Positions 9,405-17,850 of a stretch of 51,008 bases of DNA are shown in pieces. This stretch comes from an uncultured beta proteobacterium (GTDB lineage: Bacteria > Pseudomonadota > Gammaproteobacteria > Burkholderiales > Burkholderiaceae_C): NCBI GenBank assembly GCA_903905735.1, contig CAIVHU010000071.1, positions 1 through 51,008 on the forward strand, given 5' to 3'. Every line of letters starts with the position of its first letter. Within the stretch, counting starts at the first letter, position 1. The notes below the pieces were generated by a model. It did no database searches, was not told where the DNA came from, and saw only the letters and a list, made by a program, of their open reading frames with translations. The position numbers were made by a program, and so were the translations under genes.

Positions 9405-12400
9405 TCACGCCATCAACTGCACATTGCCACCCGCTGCGGTGGTGTTAATGGTGACAGTTTTCTCACTACAAAATCTGTAAAGGTAATGCGGTCCACCCGC
9501 CTTCGGGCCGGTGCCACTCAGCCCTTCGCCGCCAAACGGCTGCACGCCGACCACCGCGCCGATCTGGTTGCGGTTGATATACACATTGCCGATGTGCGCG
9601 GCGCGGGCGAGTTGCTGGGCGCGGCTGTCAATGCGGGTCTGGATGCCGATGGTCAAGCCGTAGCCGGGCGTGGCACCGCCCGGCGCAGCCGTACTTCCCA
9701 GCGCGTTGATCTGCTCAATGACCTTGAGCGGGTCGCCGCCCCAGCGCACGATATGTAACACCGGGCCGAAGATTTCTTCTTTCAGGTCGCTAATCTGCGC
9801 CACCTCAAAAGCCTGCGGTGCGATCAGGTTTGCCATATTGTTGATAGCTGCCTGCCCTTTATCAGCAAGGGCTAGAGCTTGATTTTTTATATAACCTCCA
9901 GAGGTCTCATGCCGCAGCGGCGCCGGCAGGTCGAGCAGGTTTTTGGCCTCAAGCTTCAGCCGGGACAGGTGGCGCTGAATGCCGTCAAACGCCTCGGCAT
10001 CAATCACCGGGCCGACATCGGTGGCCGGGTCAGCCGGGTCGCCCACCGCCAGTTCGCGCGCGGCACCGCAGATCATGGCGATCACAGGGTCGGCAATGTC
10101 TTCATGCACACACAGCAGGCGCAACGCCGAGCAGCGCTGCCCTGCGCTTCTGAAAGCGGACTGCATCACCGCGTCACACACCTGCTCGGGCAGGGCGGTG
10201 CTGTCCACCAGCATGGCGTTGATGCCGCCAGTCTCCGCGATCAGCGGGGTGATCGGGCCATCCTTGGCCGCCAGCGCGCGGTAGATGATCTTGGCCACGG
10301 CGGTGGAGCCGGTGAACACCACGCCCGCCACACCGGGCGCGGCGACCAACGCGGCACCGACGGTTTCGCCAGGGCCGTGTATCAGTTGCAACGCGCCCTC
10401 GGGCACACCGGCGGCGTGTAACAGCTTGACCGCCGCCCAAGCCACACCGGGGGTTTGTTCGGCGGGTTTGGCCAGCACGGTGTTGCCGGTGGCCAGCGCG
10501 GCGGCAATTTGGCCGGTGAAGATGGCCAGCGGAAAGTTCCACGGGCTGATGCACACCCACGGTCCGCGCCCGGTCAGGGTTAACTCATTGGTCTCGCCGG
10601 TGATGCCCAGCAGCGTGTCGCCTTCAAAGCCAGGCAGGGTTTGCGGCTGCATGACGCGCTCGGCCTCACGGGCGTAGTAACGCAGGAAGTCGATGGCCTC
10701 GCGCACCTCGCTGATCGCGTCGTTCCAGGTTTTGAAAGCCTCCTTGACCAGCAGAGCGCAAAAGCGCGGCAACTGGTTCTCCAGGGAATCAGCCGCACGG
10801 CGCAGGATGACGGCGCGCGTCACCACAGGAACATTGCTCCATGATTTATAGCTGTTGGAGCTTATAGATAAAGGGCCTGAGGCCAATTTGGCATCAAACT
10901 CGGGGACGATCGGTACCTGCACACTGGCGTAGGCAGCGAGCAGCGGGTCACGCATGGCGCGCACGGTCAGGTCCAGCCCGGTGCTGTTGGTGCGCTGGAA
11001 ACCAAACAAATCAGGCGGAAGGGGCAGCGACGACTGAACCTCCTGGCGCAGTGGTGACACCAGCAGCTCCTGAACCGGCACCGACTCGTCAGCCAGCTGG
11101 TGCACAAACGACGAATTGGCCCCGTTTTCCAGCAGGCGGCGCACCAGGTAAGCCAGCAAATCCTTGTGCGCGCCCACCGGCGCATACACGCGGCAGGCGA
11201 TCTGCGGGTTTTTCAGCACCTCGCCATACACACCTTCACCCATGCCGTGCAGGCGCTGCAGCTCGAAGTTGGTGCCGGTTTTGAGCGCCGCTGGGCCGCC
11301 CCGAGGCGCGAAGGCCCCCTCGGGGGGCAGCGCAGCAGACGCAGTCGCAAGCGTGGGGGCGCATTTCGCCATCTGCAAAATGGCTGCGACCGTGGCCGCG
11401 TTGTGCGTGGCAAATTGCGGGTAAATCGCATCGGGCGCGTCCAGCAGCGCCTTGGCGCAGGCCAAGTACGACACATCGGTGTGGTGTTTGTGGGTGAACA
11501 CCGGGTAGTGCGGCAGGCCCAGTTCCTGCGCGCGTTTGATTTCCGCGTCCCAATACGCGCCCTTGACCAGGCGGCACATGAAACGCAGCTTGTATTGCCG
11601 TGCCAGGCCAATCACATGCGTCACCAGCTCCAGCGCGTTGGTCTGGTATGACTGCATGGCCAGGCCAAAACCGCGCCACAGCGGCGTGTGCTCGGCCACC
11701 TGCGCGGCCAAAGCTTCAAACACTTCCAGCGAGAGTTCGAGGCGGTCCACCTCTTCGGCATCGATGGTCAGGTTGATATTGGCTTGCGCGGCTTGCTGGC
11801 ACAAGCCCCAGACGCGCGGCACCAGCTCCGCCATCACACGCTCCACCTGCGCAAACTCGTAACGCGGGTGCAGCGCGCTGAGCTTGATGGATATACCGTC
11901 ATTTTGCTCGCACGTCACCGTCTTGTCTGCGCTTCTAGCTATGACCTCAATAGCATTCTGGTAACTGGCCAGGTGCGCCAAAGCATCGGCATCGGTACGC
12001 GAGCCTTCGCCGAGCATGTCGTAGCTGTAGCGCAAATTTGGCATCTTCTTCTTGGCAGAGGCCGCCTCAGCCATGCCCTCAGCCATGGTCTGGCCCAGCA
12101 CGAACTGGCGGCCCAGCAACTGCACGGCGCGCAGCGTGGCAGCCACCACCGTGCGCGCACCCAATTTGGCCAGCAGGCCCGGCTCGGTAGCCGGGCCGTT
12201 GCTGGAGGTGCTGGGCAAGAAATGTTTGCTCATGGCAATGGCGGTGCTGGACAGGCGCGACAACACCTTGTCGCTGCTGCCCTCAAAGTCGGCGCGACCC
12301 AACTGATCGGCGGTGAGTGCAATGGCGGTTTCGGCATCGGGCACGCGCAACAGCGCCTCTGCCAGGCGCATCAGGGCCAGGCCCTCGGCGCTGCTGATGG

Positions 12401-12587
12401 GGTATTCCTTGAGCAGGCTTTCCATGGCCCAAAACGGCGGCGGGTTGTCGCGCACCGCCTGCACCCAGGGCGCAGCCATGCGGGCCACGCTGGCCCAGTC
12501 CAGCGCGGCAGACAGCGCGGTGAGATGCCGGGAGACGATGACCGCCTCGGGGCGATACGGATCAGGCAGGCGTTGGGTCAGCAACAT
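9405..12587 (-). CDS. putA: Bifunctional proline dehydrogenase / pyrroline-5-carboxylate dehydrogenase
   Basis: About 1060 residues from the ATG at 12587, which has GGAG six bases upstream. It oxidises proline to glutamate in two steps, passing electrons to FAD/quinone and then NAD. Residues about 150-480 are the FAD proline-dehydrogenase barrel (GISIKLSALHPRYE, RLVKGAYWD, FATHNAATVAAI, LQRLHGMGE). Residues about 540-1050 are the aldehyde dehydrogenase (WNFPLAIFTG, FTGSTAVA, catalytic Glu in IAETGG, catalytic Cys in SAGQRCSALR). The N-terminal DNA-binding domain of enterobacterial PutA is absent, so another regulator is needed; the Lrp-type gene at 15339 is a candidate. At least three repeat-derived segments are translated inside it, at residues about 408-435, 566-580 and 899-914, the first a net insertion of some 25-30 residues. 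Confidence 0.96.
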   Translation of the reverse strand: MLLTQRLPDPYRPEAVIVSRHLTALSAALDWASVARMAAPWVQAVRDNPPPFWAMESLLKEYPISSAEGLALMRLAEALLRVPDAETAIALTADQLGRADFEGSSDKVLSRLSSTAIAMSKHFLPSTSSNGPATEPGLLAKLGARTVVAATLRAVQLLGRQFVLGQTMAEGMAEAASAKKKMPNLRYSYDMLGEGSRTDADALAHLASYQNAIEVIARSADKTVTCEQNDGISIKLSALHPRYEFAQVERVMAELVPRVWGLCQQAAQANINLTIDAEEVDRLELSLEVFEALAAQVAEHTPLWRGFGLAMQSYQTNALELVTHVIGLARQYKLRFMCRLVKGAYWDAEIKRAQELGLPHYPVFTHKHHTDVSYLACAKALLDAPDAIYPQFATHNAATVAAILQMAKCAPTLATASAALPPEGAFAPRGGPAALKTGTNFELQRLHGMGEGVYGEVLKNPQIACRVYAPVGAHKDLLAYLVRRLLENGANSSFVHQLADESVPVQELLVSPLRQEVQSSLPLPPDLFGFQRTNSTGLDLTVRAMRDPLLAAYASVQVPIVPEFDAKLASGPLSISSNSYKSWSNVPVVTRAVILRRAADSLENQLPRFCALLVKEAFKTWNDAISEVREAIDFLRYYAREAERVMQPQTLPGFEGDTLLGITGETNELTLTGRGPWVCISPWNFPLAIFTGQIAAALATGNTVLAKPAEQTPGVAWAAVKLLHAAGVPEGALQLIHGPGETVGAALVAAPGVAGVVFTGSTAVAKIIYRALAAKDGPITPLIAETGGINAMLVDSTALPEQVCDAVMQSAFRSAGQRCSALRLLCVHEDIADPVIAMICGAARELAVGDPADPATDVGPVIDAEAFDGIQRHLSRLKLEAKNLLDLPAPLRHETSGGYIKNQALALADKGQAAINNMANLIAPQAFEVAQISDLKEEIFGPVLHIVRWGGDPLKVIEQINALGSTAAPGGATPGYGLTIGIQTRIDSRAQQLARAAHIGNVYINRNQIGAVVGVQPFGGEGLSGTGPKAGGPHYLYRFCSEKTVTINTTAAGGNVQLMA
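9844..9893 (+). repeat. GGGCTAGAGGCC-type repeat inside putA (copy F)
   Basis: Reads TAGCTGCC, then AAGGGCTAGAGCTTG and a T-rich end with TATATAA. It matches the repeat family also seen at 28666, 37040 and 47101. It lies antisense to putA and is translated as residues about 899-914 between conserved blocks of the aldehyde dehydrogenase domain, leaving the frame open. Confidence 0.7.
10845..10892 (+). repeat. GGGCTAGAGGCC-type repeat inside putA (copy G)
   Basis: Reads TTTATAGCTGTTGGAGC, then AAAGGGCCTGAGGCC and AATTTGGC. It is antisense to putA, in a different frame from copy F, and encodes residues about 566-580 in the linker between the two enzyme domains, where extra sequence is best tolerated. 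Confidence 0.75.
11283..11363. repeat. GC-rich palindromic element translated inside putA
   Basis: CCGCCCCGAG (from 11296) and CTCGGGG (from 11320) form a hairpin around CGCGAAGGCC, followed by GCAGACGCAGTCGCAAGCG and a G-run. I recall the same arrangement as a common interspersed palindrome in Comamonadaceae intergenic regions. Here it is in frame: it encodes an Ala/Pro-rich segment (AALPPEGAFAPRGGPAAL) between FATHNAATVAAILQMA and LQRLHGMGE, which are nearly adjacent in other PutA proteins. Confidence 0.7.
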
Positions 12588-12689
12588 GAGTAACTCCGAC
12601 AACAAATAAAAGCGCTATGTTGTCGGTTTTATAGCTGAGTTATTCACTATTTTTTAGCATTAACTTAGTGACTTGATAGCCCATTGTCC

Positions 12690-15332
12690 ATGAATAAGCC
12701 CTGCTGGACAATCCGGCACATGATCGCCCACAATCCGCCAATGACTTTGCTCTCGCCAACTCTCTGGCTTCAGCGGCCCCATTGGCGAGCGCTGGGCGCG
12801 GCCTTGTGTCTGCTGGTGGCCCTGCTGTCTGCCGCCTGGGCTGCAGAACCGGTGCCGCGCGTGGTCAAGGTCGGGCTCTATGCCAACGCCCCCAAGGTCT
12901 TTGCCGACGCTGACGGTCAACCCAGCGGCATTTTTGGCGACCTGCTGCTGGCCGTGGCCAAAGAGGAACGCTGGACGATCGAGCCGTTCGCCTGCGACTG
13001 GCAAACCTGCCTGGACGCGCTCAGGGCATGCCGCATCGACCTGATGCCCGACGTGGCTTTCTCGTCTGAGCGCGCCTTGGTGTTTGACTTTCACAACACC
13101 CCGGCGCTGCAAAGCTGGTCGCAGCTCTATAAACACAAGGGCGTGCCGATCACCTCGATGCTCGACCTGGAGGGGCGGCGCATTGCGGTGGTCACGGGTT
13201 CGGTGCAAGCCACGTTCCTGAAGAGCCTGCTGGAGAGCTTTGCCATCCATGCCGAGCTGGTGCAGGTGGATTCGTTCGAGCGGGGTTTTGAGCAGGCGCA
13301 AGCGCGCCAGGTGGATGCGGTGGCCGCCAACCGGTTTTTTGGCGACCTGAATGCCGCCAAGTACCAGCTGGAAGCCACCGCCATCGTGTTTCAGCCCGCG
13401 CAGCTGTATTTCGCCACGGCCAAGGGGAAAAATACCGACCTGCTGCGTGCCATCGACGCGCACCTGACCGATTGGCAAGCCAAACCCGATTCACCCTTCG
13501 CACAGGTCATGTCGCGCTGGATGCCATCCAACACACGCTCGGTCATGCCGGGCTACATCACCTGGATGCTGGGTGGCCTGTTGCTGTTGTTGCTGCTGGC
13601 CCTGCTGCTGAACCAATGGCTGCGCCGCCAGGTGGTGCAAAAGACCGCCCACATCAAAGCGGGCGAAGAGCGCCTGGGCACCATTCTCAACAGCGTGGAT
13701 GCCGCCATCTACATCAAGGGCATGGACCTGCGTTACCAATATGCCAATAACACCGTTTGCAAACTGTTTGGCTGCAGCCTGCCGGAGGTGGTGGGCCGCA
13801 GCGACAGAGACTTTTTTGACGCTCCCACCGCCGACAGGCTGCGCATCAACGACCAGCGCGTCATCGAACACGGCGAGCGTGTGGAAGATGAGGAAGTCAA
13901 CCGCAGCGCCGACGGCAAGGTCGAGCGCAGCTACCTGTCCATCAAACTGCCGCTGCGCGACGCCGATGGCCGCATTTACGCGCTGTGCGGCATCTCCACC
14001 GACATCACCAAGCGCAGGCAGGCCGAGGAAACCATTTACCAGCTGGCTTTCTACGATCCGCTCACCGGCCTGCCCAACCGCCGCCTGCTGCAAGACCGGG
14101 TGCAACAGTTGCTGGCGAGCCTGGCGCGCAAACCGCTGGGTGCGGCGCTGATGTTTGTCGATGTGGATAACTTCAAGGACATCAATGACACCCTGGGCCA
14201 CGACATCGGCGACCTGCTGCTGCGCCAGATCGCCGACCGTTTGCGCGAGTGCGTGCGCGCCGAGGACACCCTGGCGCGTCAGGGGGGCGACGAATTTGTG
14301 GTGATGCTGGTGGAGCTGGACGACCACCCTGACGAGGCAGCACGTCAGGCACAATATATCGGCCAGAAGATTCTGGACCACCTGAGCCTGCCGTATGTGC
14401 TGCAGGGGCGGCCTTGTCAATCCAGCGTGAGCATTGGCATCGCGCTGTTTGACGGCCAAGCGCTGTCGCGCGACGACATCTTCAGGCAGGCCGACCTGGC
14501 CATGTACCAGGCCAAGGCCGCCGGGCGCAATACGCTGCGCTTTTTCAACCCGCAGATGCAGGCGCAGGTGATTGCCCGCACCTCGCTGGAAGCGGACCTG
14601 CGCTGGGCGCTCAAGTCAGAGGAATTTGTGCTGTTTTACCAGCCCCAGGTGGATGCCGACGGCACGGTGCTGGGCTATGAAGCGCTGGTGCGCTGGCAGC
14701 ACCCCATGCGCGGGCTGGTCAGCCCAGGTGAATTCATTGCCGCAGCGGAGACCTGCGGCGTGATACTGCCGATGGGCCACTGGATCATGCAAACGGCTTG
14801 CCAGCAACTGCTGGTCTGGGCTCAGCAAGCGCCGCAGAACACCTGGTGCATCGCAGTCAACGTCAGCGCCCAACAGTTCCGCCAGAGTGACTTTGTGATG
14901 CAGGTGCGCGGCCTCTTGCTGACCACCGGCATCAACCCGTCGCGTCTGGAGCTGGAACTGACTGAGAGCCAGTTGCTCGACGATGTACCTGCTGTGATCG
15001 AAAAAATGAAGGCCCTGCGCGAGCTGGGTGTGCGTCTGTCGCTGGACGACTTTGGCACCGGCTACTCCTCACTGGCGATGCTCAAGCGGCTGCCGCTAAA
15101 CCAGCTCAAGATTGACCAGGGCTTTGTGCACGACATGCTCGACGACCCGCAGGATGCCAGCATCATCCGCGCCATCATCACCATGGGCGAGAGTCTGCAT
15201 CTGGACGTGATCGCCGAGGGTGTGGAACTGCCCGCCCAGCGCGATGCGCTGCTGGGCTTAGGTTGCAGACACTTTCAGGGCTACCTGTTCGGCAGGCCCG
15301 CCCCGTTGCCAGCGTTGTCAACCACCCCTTGA
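12690..15332 (+). CDS. Hybrid sensor: solute-binding domain, PAS, GGDEF and EAL
   Basis: About 880 residues. A hydrophobic signal segment (LCLLVALLSAAWA) is followed at residues about 55-275 by a periplasmic SBP_bac_3 domain (VVKVGLYANAPKVF, GIFGDLL, ALVFDFHNTP). A membrane helix lies near 290-312 (GGLLLLLLLALLL), then a PAS domain (NSVDAAIYIKGMDLRYQYAN), a diguanylate cyclase with intact GGDEF (RQGGDEFVVML), and a phosphodiesterase with the EAL motif (GYEALVRWQHP), DDFGTGYSSL and AEGVE. Both cyclic-di-GMP activities could be active. The external domain probably binds an amino acid-like ligand. Start choice is uncertain: ATG at 12690, 12720 or 12741, none with a strong ribosome site. It lies 6 bp before the Lrp-type gene, so they are likely co-transcribed. 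Confidence 0.9.
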   Translation: MNKPCWTIRHMIAHNPPMTLLSPTLWLQRPHWRALGAALCLLVALLSAAWAAEPVPRVVKVGLYANAPKVFADADGQPSGIFGDLLLAVAKEERWTIEPFACDWQTCLDALRACRIDLMPDVAFSSERALVFDFHNTPALQSWSQLYKHKGVPITSMLDLEGRRIAVVTGSVQATFLKSLLESFAIHAELVQVDSFERGFEQAQARQVDAVAANRFFGDLNAAKYQLEATAIVFQPAQLYFATAKGKNTDLLRAIDAHLTDWQAKPDSPFAQVMSRWMPSNTRSVMPGYITWMLGGLLLLLLLALLLNQWLRRQVVQKTAHIKAGEERLGTILNSVDAAIYIKGMDLRYQYANNTVCKLFGCSLPEVVGRSDRDFFDAPTADRLRINDQRVIEHGERVEDEEVNRSADGKVERSYLSIKLPLRDADGRIYALCGISTDITKRRQAEETIYQLAFYDPLTGLPNRRLLQDRVQQLLASLARKPLGAALMFVDVDNFKDINDTLGHDIGDLLLRQIADRLRECVRAEDTLARQGGDEFVVMLVELDDHPDEAARQAQYIGQKILDHLSLPYVLQGRPCQSSVSIGIALFDGQALSRDDIFRQADLAMYQAKAAGRNTLRFFNPQMQAQVIARTSLEADLRWALKSEEFVLFYQPQVDADGTVLGYEALVRWQHPMRGLVSPGEFIAAAETCGVILPMGHWIMQTACQQLLVWAQQAPQNTWCIAVNVSAQQFRQSDFVMQVRGLLLTTGINPSRLELELTESQLLDDVPAVIEKMKALRELGVRLSLDDFGTGYSSLAMLKRLPLNQLKIDQGFVHDMLDDPQDASIIRAIITMGESLHLDVIAEGVELPAQRDALLGLGCRHFQGYLFGRPAPLPALSTTP

Positions 15333-15338
15333 AAGCCT

Positions 15339-15806
15339 ATGGAACTCGATCGTATTGACCGCAAAATCCTGCAAGCGCTGCAACAGGACGGCCGCATCAG
15401 CAACCTCAAGCTGGCAGAAATGGTGGCCCTGTCACCCACCGCCGTGCTGGCGCGGGTTCAGCGCCTCACCAAGGACGGCATCATCGACGGCTACGAAGCC
15501 CGACTGGACCCTGTCAAGCTGGGCCTGGGGCTGATGGTGTTTGTGGAGGTGCTGCTCGACAAAACTACGCCCAACGTGTTTGATGCCTTCAAGGCGGCAG
15601 TGCAGGTGCGCACCGAGATCATGGAATGCCACATGGTGGCCGGTGGCTTTGACTACCTGCTGAAAACCCGCATGGCCGACATGAACGCTTACCGCGAATT
15701 TGCCGGCACCGTGCTCTGGCAGTTGCCGGGTGTACGCGAGACGCGGACCTATGCGGTGATGGAAGAGGTGAAGTGCACGACGCAGTTGCCCTTGTCGGTG
15801 CGATAG
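15339..15806 (+). CDS. Lrp/AsnC-family transcriptional regulator
   Basis: 155 residues, the usual Lrp length. Residues 1-60 are the helix-turn-helix (LDRIDRKILQALQQDGRISN, then LAEMVALSPTAVLARVQRL), and residues about 70-150 are the RAM effector domain with the conserved MECHMVAGGFDYLL. Family members bind an amino acid and control its catabolic genes, and one is often found beside putA in Betaproteobacteria. Here putA lies on the opposite strand beyond the GGDEF-EAL gene, so control of putA is an inference from location only. Confidence 0.93.
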   Translation: MELDRIDRKILQALQQDGRISNLKLAEMVALSPTAVLARVQRLTKDGIIDGYEARLDPVKLGLGLMVFVEVLLDKTTPNVFDAFKAAVQVRTEIMECHMVAGGFDYLLKTRMADMNAYREFAGTVLWQLPGVRETRTYAVMEEVKCTTQLPLSVR

Positions 15807-15852
15807 GGATGCCGGATTGAGACTGGCTGGAGTCAAACCGGATCAGTCCGTG

Positions 15853-16094
15853 GGGTGGATCAGGCTGCCCGGGCACTTGGCTACGCGGCTGTCCTCCGGC
15901 CTTCGGCCTCCTCCTTGATGCCGCTACGCCAAGCGCCCCACCAACCTGACACTGCAAGCGGTTTTGGTTTTCAAGACGCTGGAGCGACCAAAGACACAGG
16001 GCGGGTGCGATGTCATGGGTAGCGCAGCGGCATCAAGGAGGAGGCCCGAAGGGACGGGGGACAGCCGCGCAGCTACCCATGGCAGCGCACCCGC
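15853..16094. repeat. Two palindromic elements in opposite orientation in a 331-bp gene-free gap
   Basis: The gap 15807-16137 has no gene. Element one (about 15870-15939) has arms reading GGGCACTTGGCTACGCGGC and GCCGCTACGCCAAGCGCCC. Element two (about 16002-16092) has arms GGGTGCGATGTCATGGGTAG and CTACCCATGGCAGCGCACCC. Their cores are inverted copies of each other (CCTCCTCCTTGATGCCGCT against AGCGGCATCAAGGAGGAGG). They stand between the Lrp-type gene and yggS, whose 3' ends converge, so either may also stop transcription. Confidence 0.65.
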
Positions 16095-16137
16095 CCGCGC
16101 ACACCCCGAAACGCTGACTTTGCAATAGCCGGCCGCA

Positions 16138-16830
16138 TCAGGCAGGATAGTGACGCTCACCAAAAATTGCCGAGCCCACCCGCACCATCGTGCTGCCCGA
16201 GGCCACGGCCGCTTCAAGGTCGGCACTCATGCCCATCGACAGGGTGTCGAGCGCCAGGCCTGATGAATTTAATGCATAAAAAAGGTCTCTAGCCCTTTTA
16301 AATAGGGCGCAAGCAGCTACAAAATCAGCAGCATGTTCGGGGATGCACATCAAACCGCGCAACTGCAGGTGGGGCAGCTTGGCGACAGCCTGGGCCAGCG
16401 CCAGCGCCTCATCCGGAGCCACGCCGGACTTGGTTGGGCCACCATCCACATTGACCTGAATACACACCTGCAACGCTGGCAAGTGTGCGGGGCGTTGCTC
16501 GCTCAGGCGCTGGGCAATTTTCAGACGATCGACCGTCTGCACCCAGCCAAAATGCTCGGCCACCAGACGCGTCTTGTTGCTCTGGACCGGGCCGATGCAG
16601 TGCCACTCGATGGGCAAATGGCGCAACGCAGTGATTTTTTGCACCGCTTCCTGGATGTAGTTCTCGCCAAACCGGGTTTGCCCGGCATCAAAGGCGGCCT
16701 CCACGGCATCGGCACCCAAGGTCTTGGACACCGCCAGCAAGGCGACAGACGATGGTGGGCGCTTGGCCTGTAGGCAGGCGGCTTCAATGCGGGCGTGAAC
16801 CGCGCCCAGTCGAGTTGCGATGGTGTCCAT
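16138..16830 (-). CDS. yggS: YggS-family PLP homeostasis protein
   Basis: A 230-residue protein of the PLPBP family, which binds pyridoxal phosphate without known catalysis and keeps B6 and amino-acid pools balanced. Visible signatures are the PLP lysine region (LLAVSKTLGADAVEAAF), GENYIQEAVQKI, WHCIGPVQSNKTR and the closing LSMGMSADLEAAVASGSTMVRVGSAIFGER. In Proteobacteria it usually sits beside pilT; here pilT begins 2.9 kb away, separated by a cyclase and a protease gene. Residues about 169-187 (FVAACALFKRARDLFYAL) are encoded by a copy of the GGGCTAGAGGCC repeat, yet keep the length and several conserved positions of the family. Confidence 0.95.
   Translation of the reverse strand: MDTIATRLGAVHARIEAACLQAKRPPSSVALLAVSKTLGADAVEAAFDAGQTRFGENYIQEAVQKITALRHLPIEWHCIGPVQSNKTRLVAEHFGWVQTVDRLKIAQRLSEQRPAHLPALQVCIQVNVDGGPTKSGVAPDEALALAQAVAKLPHLQLRGLMCIPEHAADFVAACALFKRARDLFYALNSSGLALDTLSMGMSADLEAAVASGSTMVRVGSAIFGERHYPA
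16270..16325 (-). repeat. GGGCTAGAGGCC-type repeat inside yggS (copy E)
   Basis: Read on the minus strand it gives GTAGCTGCTTGCGCC, TTTAAAAGGGCTAGAGACC and a T-run, very close to the intergenic copies at 37040 and 47101. It is sense to yggS and in the same frame as the copies in argC, topB and the dehydrogenase gene (Val-Ala, then Ala, then Arg-Ala-Arg). Confidence 0.85.
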
Positions 16831-16875
16831 GACGATGCGCTTTCTTGCGGCAAAAGCACAGGTTATACAACGCCG

Positions 16876-17769
16876 CTAGGCCCCGGCGACCCGGCTCTTG
16901 CCTGCTTTCTTGGCTTCGTACATGGCCTGGTCGACCAGATGCAAGGCATCGGCCGTCGTTTCTGGTGCGGTCAAGAACGTCTGAAAACCAATGCTGGCGG
17001 TGATCTGAAAACCAGCCTGCGCCATCTCTGTCCTGACGTTGTCGCAAAGCTTCTGCATGTAGGCTTGGCAGTCTGCCTCGGCCGTGTGGGGCATCAGCAC
17101 AATGAACTCGTCACCACCCAGGCGGCCTGCCACATCAGACTGGCGGGTGTGGCGGGTGAGCACAGCGGCCATCAATTGCAGCGCTTCATCACCACACAGA
17201 TGTCCACGGGTGTCGTTGAGTTGTTTGAAACCATCCAGGTCAATTTCAGCCAGCGAAAACAGGCCGCCATAACGCTTCTGGCGGATGATTTCCTGGTTGA
17301 TGATCGTCATCAGGACGGCCCGGTTGGGCAAGCCGGTCAAGACATCGATCGTCGCCAGACCCAGGGCTTTCAGGTAGTTGACGCGCACCGCGTTGGCCAG
17401 AAGCAACGTCAACCCGGAAGCCGCGCAGGCGACCGACAGGTCGGCAACCAGCGTCGTCATTGCTAGTCGATCCCCCAGAAGCGTCCAGACCTGAAAAGTC
17501 AACGAGAGGGCGAACGCCAGCGCCTGCACCGGTTTGCGGCTGCAGTGCATCGCGATGGCCGCCAGGGGAAACACGTAAAGTATGTGCAAGCGGATGCGGT
17601 CACCGGACAGGATATCCACCACCAATATCAACAGCATGACCAGCAGACTGATCCCCAGCACATGCGAACACGCCAGCGTACCAGGGCGGAAATAACGCAA
17701 CCCCCTGTCCAAACGGATCCCATCGGTCGCCTGCTGCGCTTCCTGTTGGGCCTCGACTGACGACTTCAT
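16876..17769 (-). CDS. Membrane-bound diguanylate cyclase
   Basis: 297 residues. Residues about 35-130 contain four or so membrane helices (VLGISLLVMLLILVV, ILYVFPLAAIAMHC, ALAFALSLTFQVW, SVACAASGLTLLLANAV) forming a small integral sensor. Residues about 135-295 are a GGDEF domain with LTGLPNRAVLM, DLDGFKQLND and the intact active-site loop RLGGDEFIVLMPH, so it should make cyclic di-GMP. No clear RxxD inhibitory site is visible before the loop (TRQSDVAGRLGGDEF has RQSD, which could serve). Beside the pilus retraction genes, control of surface motility is plausible but unproven. Confidence 0.93.
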   Translation of the reverse strand: MKSSVEAQQEAQQATDGIRLDRGLRYFRPGTLACSHVLGISLLVMLLILVVDILSGDRIRLHILYVFPLAAIAMHCSRKPVQALAFALSLTFQVWTLLGDRLAMTTLVADLSVACAASGLTLLLANAVRVNYLKALGLATIDVLTGLPNRAVLMTIINQEIIRQKRYGGLFSLAEIDLDGFKQLNDTRGHLCGDEALQLMAAVLTRHTRQSDVAGRLGGDEFIVLMPHTAEADCQAYMQKLCDNVRTEMAQAGFQITASIGFQTFLTAPETTADALHLVDQAMYEAKKAGKSRVAGA

Positions 17770-17850
17770 GGATAGCGTGGCCGTGTAAATTCTGGCTAAA
17801 AGGTTGTTAGGTCAGGCCTCACAAGGCGGGCAATCGCTGTGGCTTTACCG

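Noticed and set aside
11890..11960. A tenth copy of the GGGCTAGAGGCC repeat in putA
   Set aside because: GCTATTGA, TAGCT and CGCAGA match copy B with the same spacing, but the core is not recognisable and the PutA protein has normal length here; kept only as a weak candidate.
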